From: Erythrophleum ivorense
Lineage: Eukaryota > Streptophyta > Magnoliopsida > Fabales > Fabaceae
Assembly: GCA_026724425.1 (NCBI GenBank)
Contig: JAIUCV010000118.1
Span: forward strand, 620,001 to 684,000
Length of the DNA stretch: 64,000 nucleotides
Reading direction: 5' to 3'
Position numbers and translations under genes: made by a program. Positions 12,937 through 24,726 of this stretch are shown one piece after another (positions within the stretch are counted from its first letter, which is position 1; each line of letters opens with the position of its first letter). The notes under the pieces are model-generated. The model made no database searches and was not told where the DNA came from. It saw only the letters and a program-made list of their open reading frames with translations.

Positions 12937-14042
12937 CCTTGTGTGCATTGACTTGGAATAAATTTGGTTATTAAGATTCTCCCATGAATCTCATTTCTTT
13001 TATCTCCCACTAACCATGACAGGTACCACAAACAAAGAAAAGGAATCGAAGAAGAATTAGAGCTTTTAATGTGTACTAGGACACTTTTGATGTATATGTT
13101 AGTTTAGAGTTGTATTATGGAACAAAATAGTAGTTAAATGTGATATATACAATAATGATATGTAATAGCACTTTATATACAAGCTTGTTACTTGAAATAT
13201 ATGCTGCTTTGATTTGGAAATATGGAAATGGAACATGGTTTGATGAATAAGAAACCAATGGTCTTATGTGTTTACTTGGATGTGAGATAATGATTTTCAG
13301 TAGCTAGCCATATTTCATTTATTGGCCCTTATAGAAATGATGTATAAATAGATTGAATTTTGCTCAAAGGAAGATATTGTATTTTAGAGCTCAATTGGAC
13401 TACTTTGGAACCAAAATTTAGTCCAAATGAGCCATAAAATATAACATTACTCTTGACAGTACAATGACCTAGTTTGGAATTGAGATTTGACAAGTAATTA
13501 GGGCACATATAGAGCTTTCCAACAATTCAAAGTTCACATTTTTCTAAACTCTATGGAATATTTGGTAAATTTCTAAAGTTAACCCTAAAAAGCTATCACA
13601 CATAAGTTACTATTCATACTATCATACTCTTGGTATTTTGTGAATTTTGAGAGGGCAAATGGATTCATTTTAATTAAAATTCTTACATCATAAAATTTAG
13701 ATCATAAATTTTTTGTAGACACCTAATTTGCATAAATCAGAATTACGTAATTAAAATTATGAATTTTTGAAATTATGACCTTATAATGGAAAAAGGGTCA
13801 AATATGGCTATGTGACTCCATTATGCAAATTGCTCTTGTATCATGATCATGTGGATCTAAACAAATATATGTGTGGAAGTTATGAATTAAAAAGGGAAGA
13901 GATTCTAGTTTTGGCCCTTATGAGTTCATTTGGGTTGTTATATGGCTAAAGACCACTGCTAAAAGTATTGTTGTGATTGTTTGTGTGGCAATTGACAATA
14001 ATTGATATGAAAATTACTAGTAGAGTAAGTTGTAACACTTTT

Positions 14043-14054
14043 TGGTATCAAAGC
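14043..14054 (+). other. Primer-binding site of element G (tRNA-Met type)
   Basis: TGGTATCAAAGC starts five bases after the LTR end at 14037. It matches the usual TGGTATCAGAGC site, complementary to the 3-prime end of initiator tRNA-Met, with one G-to-A change. It fixes the end of the 5-prime LTR and the element's plus orientation. Confidence 0.85.
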
Positions 14055-14117
14055 AAAGGTTAGTCTAGCTGTGGTTATAGCTTAGGGGAGGAAGAATATT
14101 TGTTGTGTTAAGTTTTC

Positions 14118-15345
14118 ATGGAAATTCTAGATGTATATCTGTGGCTTATTTATATGTTATATATTGAAGTTTATAAATTATTTCGAATAATGATAGTGAA
14201 TACGAAAAGAAGAAGGCTAACTAGGGAAGAACCTGCAGACCTTATGGCAGGAACACTACGGCCTATAATGGCTCTTATGGATCAACAACAAGTGATGATG
14301 CAATAGCAACTAGAAGTAATAATGCGGCTGTAAGAAAAATTAGCCCAAAAGAAAACTGAGAGACTTGCTTCCCTTCAACCATACCAACTAAATAACCTGA
14401 GAATTTAGAGGCAAATCCCTCAAGCCAAAACCAATAAACACAGTTTCAAATTAACCATATCCAGTCTCAGCTTACCATCTAGCAGATAATAAACCAATTC
14501 AAGAAATATGGTTCCCCATCTGTTGATGGTGAGCTGAACATAGAGAAAGTGGAGGCTTAGATAATGCAATTAGATAAAATATTTAGGGTAATAGAGTGCA
14601 CATCAAAATAAAAGACCTTGTTGGACATATTCAAGTTAGAGAATGAAGCAGATTACTAGTGGAGGAATACCAAGCCTATTATTAGGTCCAAGAATATCTC
14701 GATCAACTGGGAGATCTTCCTACAAGAGTTTTATAAAAAATACTTTCCTAGCTCTATATGGGATGAGAAAGAATCAAAGTTTATCTTACTGAGGCAGACA
14801 AAAAGTATGTCAGTAGACCAGTATGTAGCAAAGTTCCTTAAACCCTCCAGATACTCTTCCTACCTCTAGAAGCAAGATGATGAGATATGAAGGGCAGAAA
14901 AGCTAAAAAGGGGACTATTGCTTGAAATTAGAGACAAAGTTATACCCTAAAGGATCAAAGACTTCAATGCCTTAGTGGAGGTATGCAGAGTAATAGAAAG
15001 CAATGTAAGAAGAATGCAAGCAATTTCAAAACCTCCTCTTGAGATTAAGAGATTGAGAGAAGAAGAAATAGCTAGTGGTAGTGCTGAGAAAGGTGACAAA
15101 GGGCCATGAAATAGAACAAGACAAAATAGAATAAGGTTTAATCAATCAAGAAAATGTAATTCCTCACTTATAGTCACCCTAGTAGCATGCAACCAGTGTG
15201 GAAGGAATCATGGTTCTAAACCATGTTTAGCTCGTTAAAACATTTGATACAAGTACGGCAAGTTAGGGCATCTGGCTAGAGACTGTACCTTGAAGAGGAA
15301 GGTAGTTTTTGCACCCAGATTATAAACCTAGGATAGATTATTTAC
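14118..15345 (+). pseudogene. gag of element G, decayed
   Basis: Capsid and nucleocapsid protein of a Ty3/gypsy element; in life it would package the RNA into particles. The retrotransposon gag domain is visible at about 14510-14900 in pieces such as SPSVDGELNIEKVEA, DKIFRVIECTSK and FLQEFYKKYFPSSIW. Two zinc knuckles follow. The first, at 15188-15226, is intact: CNQCGRNHGSKPC. In the second, at about 15250-15291, the first two cysteines are lost (one is now TGA, one Tyr) while GKLGHLARDC remains. The frame is broken by several TAG and TAA codons. The most upstream ATG of the open stretch is 14118; the frame that matches gag begins later, so the true start is uncertain. It continues in frame towards protease. 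Confidence 0.75.
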
Positions 15346-15373
15346 CCTGGTATAGTAAGAAGCTAGCAGATCT

Positions 15374-15691
15374 ATGAATTTGATCCAAGGTACTACTAAG
15401 ATTAGTGATTATACTGTAAATGTAATGTTTAATTCGTCTGTTAGATACTCTTTTATATCCTATGACTATATGAAGAGGTTGGGTCTAAGTATTTGTGCAT
15501 TACCATATGATCTATTTATTTATGCCCCTATAAGAAATAAGGTTGTTACCTCTTATACCTATTTGAATTTTATAATTCAGTTTAATCATTGCTTTACTAC
15601 ACTTGATCTGATTTGCATGCCTTTTATTGATATTAATTTGATTATTAGTATGAATTGGATGTTAGCCAAGAATGCCTTGCTTGATTGCTAA
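15374..15691 (+). pseudogene. Aspartic protease region of element G
   Basis: An open stretch of 105 codons matches the retropepsin region of plant gypsy elements: a catalytic loop followed by YSFISYDYMKRLGL, then PYDLFIYAPI and, near the end, INLIISMNWMLAKNALLDC. The D-S/T-G-A catalytic triplet is replaced by NSSV at about 15429-15440, so the catalytic aspartate is gone. It lies between the zinc knuckles and reverse transcriptase, in the same frame as gag. Its role would be cleavage of the polyprotein. The surviving long open frame is by chance, not by function, given the lost active site. Confidence 0.7.
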
Positions 15692-15839
15692 AATAAATGC
15701 TTTATATTGCCTAATTATGGAACTATCCTTAGTATAAAGATTGAGCTAGCATTTCTAACCACCACCTAGGCTAAGAGATCTCTAGAACATGGTTGATAAG
15801 GTTTCTTAGTTTTCTTTTCTGTAGAGGCGGAGGTAAAGG

Positions 15840-16760
15840 AAGGAATAAAAGAGATACCTATAGTTAAGGAATTTTCAAAAGTCTTTCCTAAAGAAATTAA
15901 TGGATTACCCATTAATAGAGAAGTAGAATTCTCTATAAACATTATACCTAGGGCAAATTCAATGTTTAAGGCACCTTACAAAATGGCTCCCACTGAGTTG
16001 GCTAAGTTAAAGAAGCAGATAAAAGAGTTGTTAGAAAGGGGTTTTATTAGACCCAGTGTTTCTCTATAGGGAGCCCTAATCCTATTTGTGAAAAAGAAAG
16101 ATGAGAGTCTTAGGCTGCGTATAGATTACAGAGAGCTTAACAAAGTAATAGTCAAGAACAAGTACCTTTTACGCTGGATAGATGACCTCTTAGATTAGTT
16201 AGTAGAAGTGTTAGTATTCTCCAAAATGGATCTTAGATCAAGGTACCATCAATTGAGAACTAAGGCTAAGGACTTCCCTAAGATAGCCTTTAAGACCCAT
16301 ATGGGTATTATGAGTTTCTAGTTATGCCTTTTGAGTTGAGAATGCACCTATAATTTTCATGGGCTATATGAACAAAATTTTTAGGCCATATTAAGATAGA
16401 TTTGTTATAGTCTTCATAGATGACATACTCATCTATTCTAAGACTAGAGAAAAGCATGAGTGGCATTTAAGATTACTTTTGAAAAACTTAAGAGAGAAAC
16501 AGCTCTATGTCAAACTTAGTAAATTTAAGTTTTAGCTCACAGAGGTTAGATTCCTAAGCCATGTAATCTCCTATGCAAGCATCGCAGTAGATCTCCATAA
16601 AGTAAAGACAGCTCTTCAATGGGAAAGACTTAGGACAATTATAGAAGTCAGAACTTTTCTAGATTTGGCAGACTATTACATGAGATTTATCTAAGACTTT
16701 TCTCAAATAACCATGCCATGGACTAGGCTTACTAGAAAAGATACACTTTTTGTCAAGGAT
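15840..16760 (+). pseudogene. Reverse transcriptase region of element G
   Basis: Conserved reverse transcriptase segments appear in order: PTELAKLKKQIKELLERGFI, a stop at 16067 where W is expected before GA, ILFVKKKD, LRLRIDYRELNKV, VFSKMDLRSRYHQLR, the catalytic box FIDDILIYSK (FIDD at 16413-16424) and LRLLLKNLREKQLYVKLSKF. It would copy element RNA into DNA. FIDD is in another frame than the N-terminal half, so at least one frameshift lies between 16070 and 16413. Stops replace Gln or Trp at several conserved places. The catalytic aspartates themselves are still encoded. Confidence 0.85.
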
Positions 16761-17215
16761 GAAAAATGTGAATAGAGTTTCCAAAAACTAAAGTATAGGT
16801 TAACTACAACTCCAATTTTAGTTATCCTTAACCCTAGAGAGACTTTTATAGTTTATAGTGATACTTTCAAAAAAAAGTTAGGACATGTATTGTGCAATAG
16901 GATAGAGTGGTAGCATACACTTTTAGACAGTAGAAACCCCATGAAGAAAATTATCCCACTTATAATTTAGAACTATCCATGATGATCTTTCCTCTTAAGA
17001 TATAAAGGCACTATTCGTGGTGCAACTATAGAGATATACAATGACTGTAGAAGTCTTAAGTTCCTTTTCAAGTAAAAAGAGTTAAATATGAGATAGAGAA
17101 GATTGCTAGAGTTCCTAAAAGACTATGATTATACTCTTGAGTATCATCTAGGTAAGGCTAACGTAGTTGCAGATGCATTAAGTAAAAAGCTCATACATAT
17201 AGCCTTGATGATGGT
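16761..17215 (+). pseudogene. RNase H region of element G
   Basis: After the reverse transcriptase comes PILVILNPRETFIVYSD (the first RNase H aspartate in YSD), then RVVAY and KPHEENYPTYNLEL, and at the end the typical DYDYTLEYHLGKANVVADAL at about 17125-17190, followed by SKK. This domain degrades the RNA strand of RNA-DNA hybrids. Stops interrupt the frame, several at positions where plant gypsy elements have Q or W. Order and spacing relative to reverse transcriptase and integrase are normal. Confidence 0.8.
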
Positions 17216-17838
17216 TAAAGAACAAGAACTCATTGAAAGGTTCAAAAATATGAATCTCTCATGCTAGGTATATTCTAGTAAACTACTAATGAGTGAAACC
17301 CGAATAGAAAATGAGTTGAGAAATCAGATAAAAGAAGCTTAAGAAGAAGATCAATATTTGAGAGAAGTTAAAGGCCAGATATCCCCAAGTAGGGCCTCAG
17401 AGTTTAACATATCTAAGGAAGGGATAGTAAGATACAAAGATAGGCCTTATGTGCCCAAAAAGTTAAAGTTAAGAGACAAAATATTAGAAGAGGCTCATAA
17501 AAGTAGGTACACATCCATCTAGGTAGTAATAAGATGTACCATGACTTAAAGAAAGTGTTTTGGTAGCTTAGGATGAAAGTTAACATAGCAGAGTATGTAG
17601 TGAAGTGTCTAGTATGTTAGAGAGTTAAGATTAAGCATCAGAGACCAGCTGAGTTATTTCAACCCTTAGATATCTCTAAGTGAAAATGGCATAGCATCAT
17701 GGATTTCATTATAGATTTGCCTAGAACATCATTGGAGCATGATGCAGTTTGGGTGATAGTAGATAAGTTAACTAAATCTACCCACTTCCTACTGATTAGA
17801 GCCATATATACCTTAGATAAGTCAACCTAATTGTATAT
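17216..17838 (+). pseudogene. Integrase, N-terminal part (cut by hAT insertion)
   Basis: The zinc-binding region (HHCC) can be followed from about 17490 in EEAHKS, KMYHDLKKVFW and KCLVC, with a stop just after the last cysteine. The catalytic core begins near 17690 with MDFIIDLP (first catalytic Asp) and EHDAVWVIVDKLTKSTHFL. The reading stops at the 8-bp sequence TTGTATAT (17831-17838), where the hAT element begins; the continuation lies at 25873. The protein would insert the DNA copy into the host chromosome. Stops include TAG at Trp and Gln positions. Confidence 0.85.
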
Positions 17839-17939
17839 AGTATTTCAAATTGTAGCCCGCATTGCAAAATGTGGCTATAATATTGCAGATGCAGCCTGCA
17901 ATTATGAAGTGCTTAAAAATCACGTTAATGGGCAGCAAC

Positions 17940-18000
17940 ATAATAATGTTGCATTCGCAACAAAACAGTGTTGTGGCCACAACACCATTTTGTTGTGGCA
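17940..18000. repeat. Subterminal palindromic repeats of the hAT element
   Basis: GTTGTGGCCACAAC is a perfect palindrome at about 17970-17985, flanked by further TTGTGGC, GCAACA and GCAACAAAA copies. Clusters of short motifs near the ends are the usual transposase-binding sites in hAT elements; that role is inferred. Confidence 0.45.
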
Positions 18001-18603
18001 TATCATATAAAAATAGAAGCAAAAAATAATAATAAAGCTCAACATTCTATTAGTAGAAGTTGGCTAGCCTAGCTTTCCTCTCCAAAACAACAAAAGAGAA
18101 AAACTAGCAACAACAAGTAGCAATAACCAATAGAGAGAGTTTTGATTTGGTGAATCTAAAGTTTTAAACCATACCTAAAGCATGGCTTGAAGTCCTGAAA
18201 CTATGAAGCATGGCTCAATTTCAAGCTTCGATCTACATAGCTAAAGTTGGTATGCACTTCTTGAAACTTGAAAGTGTGGTCTAAACTCTGAATCTAAACC
18301 ACCAGTGAGTTTATGACTTCGAATCTGAAAAGAGAAGTGGGTATGCACTTCTTTCTCTACTCTTTTCTAGCTGCTAGTCTTAGAGTATGAAAACAGTGAA
18401 AACTCAAGGGACTAGGGAGCCACACCACAACTAAATGCCATTCATTTCTTTTTAATATATATATATATATTATGGTTTGGTAGATCAATCGAAGGAGGGG
18501 ATTTTGGGTGGATGATAGGAATAAGATATATATATATATATATATTATGGCTCTTTTAGTGTTTTGTGTTTTACTGTTATGATTTGTTTGTTAATGTTAA
18601 TAA

Positions 18604-19289
18604 TGTAATTTTATTTAAGATTAATTAAATTAATTATCAATTATTGTTCAGTTAGATAACATATGTAAAAAAAATTAAAAAAAATTAATACTAAATTATA
18701 AAAATCATACATCTATTTATCAAAAGTTATACACTTTTTTTAATCAAAAATTTTAATTCAGTTGATGAGAAAAGATGACATCTCTTTTTATCAAGCTGGT
18801 TTAATTTATTTGAAAAGTGTTCAAAATTTTAAATGGATTAAAATGTATATTTAAAATCATTTAAGAAAAGTGTATAACTTTTGATGTTTTATGGTTCCTT
18901 TGGTGTTTTATGCAATTAGAGTTGATTTAAAAATTTTTTGTTATGATTTTTTTTCTTGATTCTAATCATTCAATTTAATTTAAAAGACATAATTTAAATC
19001 TTTTTGAAATCATGTAATTTGATTTAAGATTAGTTAGATTAATTATCAATTAGTTTGTCAATTATGTTCAATTAGATAATATATGTATAAATTTTTAAAA
19101 AAAAATTTGATACTAAATTATAAAAATCATACATTTATTTATGAAAAGTTATATGCTTTTTTAATCAAAAAATTTAATTTAATTGATAGGAAAAGATGAC
19201 ATCACTTTTTATTAAGTTAGTGTAATTTATTTGAAAAGTATTCAAAATTTTAAATGAATTAAAATGTATATTTAAAATCATTTAAGAAA
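18604..19289 (+). repeat. Imperfect direct duplication, about 280 bp, inside hAT 5-prime region
   Basis: 18604-18878 and 19014-19289 share TAATTTxATTTAAGATTA, AAATTATAAAAATCATACAT, GAAAAGATGACATC and AAATGTATATTTAAAATCA in the same order, about 410 bp apart. (TA)n tracts lie just upstream at 18452-18470 and 18526-18546, each followed by TTATGG. Region 18020-19620 otherwise shows no coding sequence. Confidence 0.7.
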
Positions 19290-19620
19290 TTCAAATTGGG
19301 ATAAAACATAAAATTGCAACATATTTTTTAGTCTTTGTGGTCATCCTTTTTTGTAGTGAATGATTGTAGATGAAATGTGTAATTTTTTATGATTGTTATA
19401 TGGTAGGATTTCAAATTTTCTTTAGTTATATTAATTTTTGTTGTACATTAAACTAAGTACAAACTATTGATATGAAAATTTTTATTAGTGAACTTTGAAT
19501 TTTTATTCTTATTTTGTTTAATTGATTAATTTCTTAATTCTTCAATTATACTTTTAATTTTGTTATATTATGTTATATTACTAATTTTATTTGATCAACA
19601 AGTATTATAAAATATAAACA

Positions 19621-21880
19621 ATGTTGCCAAGAGAAAAATTTCTAATGGGAAGACTAGATGGTGCTCCAAGTGACGATATTAGGTGGCATTTTGGAACACT
19701 TGTAACTATAAAATTGAAACAACATAATTTGTAAACTTTGTAAAAAAGTAGTAAAGGGTAGAATTACTTGACCAATACAACATATTACACATTTTAAAGG
19801 ATAAGTAGCTAGTTGTTTTTGAGTTACAAATATTATTCGAGAGGGTATGATAAAACTTCTTTTAGATAATAAAAAAAATAATACAAAAAAAGAAAAGAAA
19901 AGAAGAATTTGAAGCAAGGTTGAGGGGCAATGAAAATGATGAAATTGAAGCATTTGTTGATGAGAGAAATGAAAATAAGATAGGTGACCTAAAAAAGTAT
20001 CAGATCACATTATGAATAAGAAAATAGATAACAATTTAGACAGCAAATTAGAGGAGGACAAAATGTGTATGAAAAGGGCAGAAGCTCTCATGCAAGGACA
20101 AAAAGATTAAAAGATATTATCTTTAATTTAAGGTTTACAATATTGATATTGTGAGGAGTAAAAGTATGAAACAGCCAAAAATTTCTTGTGGTTTAGTGAA
20201 AATGTTGAGGAAGAAACTAGGAAAAATGGTATCAAAATTTATTATATATGAGTGTCTTCCATTAAACTTATATAATTCTCCTTGGTTGCATAACATAATC
20301 ACTACAACTATTGAGATAGGTATAACAGGGGTTAAATTCCCTACTCCTTATGAGATTTTAAATGTATATTTGGAAGCTGAATACCAATCCATGAAGGAAT
20401 GGATAAATGTGTTGAAAGGTATATGGAAGAAAAAATGTATTACAATAATGTGTGATAGTTGGACTAATAACATTAATCATATGCACATAATGAATTTTCT
20501 TCTCTATTGTAGTAAGGGAACTAATTTTCTAAAATCAATTGATGTTTTCTTCTATTGCTAGCATAGATACTAATTACTATCTTTAATTACTTGATCAACT
20601 AGTAGAAGAAGTTGGAGAAGAATATGTAATCCAAGTAGTTATAGACAATAAGGAAGTTTTAAAGGTAGCTAGAGAAAAATTAATGGAAAAAGACCATATA
20701 TCTGTTGGTCACCTTGTGCAATTCATTGTCTAGATATGTGCTTAAAAGATATTAGAAAAAAGAGCAATGTACAAAAGTGTTAAAGGATACTAAGATGATA
20801 ACATCTTTTGTATATAACTACATTTAGACTATAAATTTGATGAAAGAATATACTGGATATAGAGACATCATTTGTCCAACCATTATTCGTTTTACTACAC
20901 AATTCTTGCAACTGCAATATCTTATGAAGCAAAAAAAAGCTTTAAAAAACATGTTCACCTCTGAAAAGTTTAAGAAGTCTAAATTTGGCAAAGAAAAATC
21001 TGGACCAACACATGATACCAAAAAAAAAAAAATTAGATAATGACTTTTGGATCAAAACCAATGAAATACTAAAAGTATTTGAACCAATTGTCAAAGTGTT
21101 GAAATTGATTCACGATGATAAAAAACCAACTATGGACTTTATCTATGAAGTTATAAACAAAGCAAAGCTATCTATACAACAAAACTATCATTATCAGTTA
21201 ACTTATAAAACATGATAGATAAAAGGTAAAAATTTCTATATACTAATTTACATTATACAGGTAACTCTATATATATATTATGTTGTTAGAAAAAGAGAAA
21301 TGTTTATATATTAACTAATTAATTCTATTTCTTTTTTTCTTCTAGGTTATTTTCTTAATCCCCAGCTTCAATTTAGAGTTGAATATGGTCATTTAGTTTA
21401 TAAAAAAATATTTGATGGAACCAAAAGTGCGATCACCAAATGAGAAAAAAAGATATAGATGTTATAATTAGAGTACTAAATCAAGTTAGTTATTTTTGGT
21501 ATAATGAATATTTGGAATATACTATTATATATTTACATTAAATTTAATATGATGTTACATAATTAATACATTTTCAAGAAAAGAGAGAAACCTTTGGAAT
21601 GCCACAAGCTCAAAGATAATTTATTTTTTATCCATAAGTATATATGGTACTATATGTGCCTTAATCAAAATGATTTTTCTTGTTTATAGTCCAAAGTTGA
21701 CTGAACTTTTGTATTGTTCATTTAAATAGCTAAATAGTGGATGATATATGGTTTGTGTGCTCCTTAAGTTCAAAATATTACAATAAAAATTCTAAGCCAA
21801 AACTTCAACTTCAAATTGTGAAAGGAATTAGAGCACATTTAGCTATATTTATACAAAGACAATAAATTGACTCTCAAGTA
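19621..21880 (+). pseudogene. hAT transposase (DUF659 type), main part
   Basis: From ATG 19621, a BED-like zinc-finger region (19660-19830) keeps GRIT and HITHFKG but has lost cysteines. The DUF659 region is clear in the 136-codon frame 20151-20561: KFPTPYEILNVYL, WKKKCITIMCDSWTNN (a conserved Asp) and MNFLLYCSKGTNFLKSIDV. Then come GEEYVIQVVIDN (second conserved Asp), CAIHCLDMCLKDI, and TIIRFTTQFLQLQYLM with MFTSEKF and SKFGKEKSG. FWIKTNEILKVFEPIVKVLKL follows at 21045. An intron with intact borders lies at 21261-21345, after which GYFLNPQLQF continues. The dimerisation region is cut at 21885 by a gamma solo LTR. Multiple stops and frameshifts show it is dead. It would cut and paste the transposon. 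Confidence 0.8.
21261..21345 (+). other. Intron of the hAT transposase pseudogene
   Basis: GTAACTCT at the start and a T-rich tract ending TTCTTCTAG at the end are good plant splice sites. Removing these 85 bases joins ...ACAG to GTTATTTTC and gives TGYFLNPQLQF, the order seen in related transposases (a G-Y/H-F/Y-LNP motif). Confidence 0.65.
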
Positions 21881-21885
21881 TACAA

Positions 21886-24721
21886 TGTGACGACCCTACC
21901 TTCTAATCATTGTATTTATGGTTAAATGCATGATTAATAGTTAATGATCAAGGTTTGGAGTCGTTACATTTTGTTGCATTATGAAAATATAAGAAAATTT
22001 AAACCTTGATGCTAAGGTCATCACTAAACAACCACAACCAAAACAAAGATGCATAAAAGAAATCATACTACCATGAGGGGTTTATGATTGATCCATTCAT
22101 CAGTTTCAACACACAAAAACCTCCCACAAGTATTCCTATATCATTTTCTAGCATTATCGTTGAAGAAATTAGGGTTTCTAGGCTAAGGGTAGGGGTTTAG
22201 GGTCTCGCGTTGCGGCCCAAACCATTCGCGCTGCGGCTAAGATAGGTACTGGAATCATTGGACAATTTTCGCACATTAGCCGCGACGAGTTGGACCATCA
22301 CCGTGGTGAGACTACATGGCACCGCGGCGAAAATGCCCCTTGGAGCTACTATTCTAAGTCCCAAGATTCTCGCCTCGGTGGAACACACTTGCACTGCGGC
22401 GAGATTCACTACTGGACACCCCTCAGATTGTTCCCTCGACTAGTGCCGCGATGAGGTTTCATTCTGTTACCCTCCTGGGCGATTTTTTTCACACTGCGCT
22501 GCGGCGAGTTTTCTCACGCCGCGGCGTTCCTCGACACTGTTACTCTCCAGGAAATTTTTAGTCGCTTATGCCGCAATGAGATTTCTCATGCTGTGGCGTA
22601 CCTCGCTTCTGTTGCTCATTTGGCCGCGGCGAAGCCTTCTTGGCCGTAGCGTGACTCCCTGCTGTAACTACATCTCCCAAATTTTGTCCCCTACACTCCA
22701 ATTCTCATCTTAGGATTATCCTAGGACCACTTTCTCCTATTTTGTATGACTCTAATGGTATTTATCTACCCTATTTACTCATCTAACTCTCTATTACCAA
22801 TTTAAAACTTAGATACTATTTCCTACTTGCCCAACTATCTCATATCAACAAATTTATAGAATAATGACAGCAAGAACTCATGCATTAGCGACAATTAACA
22901 TCCCATGCACATTCTATAGAGATTTCATTCATCAATAGTTTATATCAACATCTAATGCATCACATGACTACAATTCCCAAATGGTAAACCATGTCACAAA
23001 TTCAACAAAGCTATATATATCAGATGTTACAAGTTCAAACATTAATATCCACTATAATAAGACTTAACTCCTTAACGATTACATTTCCATCAAGCAAAAT
23101 ATAAATGCCTACACTTGGCAATATGAATACATGATGATGCTATGTAAACTAATAACAAAATTGCATCTACTCTACTCAGATTAGCCCAAGTGTAGCTTCC
23201 TCCACACATGGCTAGAGCTCATGGATTTTCATCTACTTGCTTCCCCTTATCCTTATCTAAAGAACCTTTACCTAAAATTTTAATCCCATAAAATGGGGTA
23301 AGATATAAATCTCAATAACTAAGACAATTCCATCATATAATCCAGTTTAATTAGCATACATGCATAATTTCACATAAGTATCAGAAGAATACCAGTCATA
23401 TCAGTAAATGAAACAAGTAAGCTATCATGATTACCATCCCATACTAGCAATCATATTTACACATGTTAAAGGCCATTAACACCAGAAAGGCCCGTCCACG
23501 GCACCTACTCCTCATTGAGCACAACCAAGGCTCGGTGCATCTGGGGTTTGATCATAACCCAGTGCTCGATTGAAGCACATGTACTGGTGGTAGCCACACC
23601 ACAGCTCCACCATGGACTCACAAGGTCCTATCACAATATAATGATAGCCAACTAATTCATTCAACATTTCAAATCATTCATGTATAGCAAAATATGAAAT
23701 TAAAACAGATATATGCATGGAATTAATATAAACCCGATTACCTCACTTGTAAACAATTGTAACAGCCACCAATGGTACAAAATGTCCCTATAACTATAGC
23801 ATCAGATAATTACTACTCTAATTCATCATTAACAATTGCAACAAGTACCCAAAGAATTTAAAATGCTAATATCTACCTAGGAATCACTCATCCAGCCACT
23901 ACAAGTCTCAAATTCGGATTTATGTGTCCTCTTCCAGAAACCTCAATGTTTCATCCAAAATCCCAAGCAAATTTGTACAAAATCAATACCCATATTATAA
24001 TCAAGTCATTAGGGTCTCAAATCAGCAGAATTACCTCAAAAAGAAGAGTTCATACCTATCTAATAACAGCCTTAGCCTCAACCTGCGAATTTCATCAAGA
24101 AAATCCCCAAACACCCACATTTCAGATTTTGGGTATAGTGAAAATACTCCAAATAAAAAACTAATCAGACCAAAATGAAGAGAAAGATGAGAGGATTAAG
24201 TTATATAACTATTACATTGGCTAAATCTTACTCTAGAAGTGGAAAAATATGGAAATATGCCAAGAACCCTAGCCTCCCCTTTAGACCTCCGATTTTCTCC
24301 TTTGTGTTTCAGAAAAATGGGATAGTGGTTAAAGTATTTAGAGTTTTAGTTGAGTTTAAGTTGGGTCAAATATGGGTCATGGGTTGCTCCAAGGTCCAAT
24401 TCCTAATGGGCTCAAATTTTTACTTTGTTGGGTCAATTTTTTTAAGTTGTTGGGCTGCAGAATTCTATTGGGCCAGACCTAGTTTTAAGATCTCTATTAT
24501 TTTGGGTCTGCACCTAACTTATTGGACCTCTATTAGCCTCTTATCTACTTAATTTAATTTAAGCCTAGATGAAGTTTCTATCCCAATTAAATCTTAAACC
24601 CATATTTATAATTTATCTCTCTAAAATCTTCATTCACTTAACTTGCCCAATTATCCCATATTAATTATTCCTAATTAACCTAATCCACGATTAACACCTT
24701 AATTAATTATGGGGTGTTACA
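21886..24721 (-). mobile_element. Gamma-family solo LTR C inside the hAT transposase
   Basis: On the plus strand it runs from TGTGACGACCC to GGGGTGTTACA, 2.84 kb, with perfect TACAA duplications (21881-21885 and 24722-24726). Reversed, it matches the gamma copies at 34823-37701 and 57692-60460 from TGTAACACCCC to GTCGTCACA. It carries the CpG-rich block (22200-22660), the conserved 150-bp block (about 23478-23630) and a hairpin near 23300. There are no internal genes. Open frames at 22197-22443 and 23922-24552 are not shared with the other copies and are not genes. Confidence 0.88.
22200..22660 (-). repeat. CpG-rich near-palindromic block in gamma LTR C
   Basis: About a dozen copies of GCGGCGA, GCCGCGG or decayed forms (CTGCGGCGAG, GCCGCGACGAG, CCGCAATGAG) lie within about 450 bp, in strong contrast to the AT-rich surroundings. 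CGCCGCGG-type cores are close to self-complementary. Confidence 0.7.
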
Positions 24722-24726
24722 TACAA

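Larger units (their letters stand above)
2683..14037 (+). repeat. 5-prime LTR of element G (two nested solo LTRs)
   Basis: Pieces 2683-2893, 8053-9461 and 12937-14037 match the 3-prime LTR (25971-31070) in order and orientation. It ends in GTTGTAACA immediately before the primer-binding site. Without the insertions (2894-8052 and 9462-12936 plus their 5-bp duplications) it is about 2.7 kb. The matching 3-prime LTR is about 2.1 kb because it lacks a segment of roughly 640 bp. Confidence 0.75.

Noticed and set aside
15374..15691. Protease-region frame as a functional gene
   Set aside because: It is open, but the catalytic Asp-Ser/Thr-Gly triplet is replaced and the flanking gag and pol are full of stops.
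22197..22443. Overlapping open frames on both strands with GC-rich codons
   Set aside because: They read through the CpG-rich repeat block of a gamma LTR; the frames are not kept in copies A and B.
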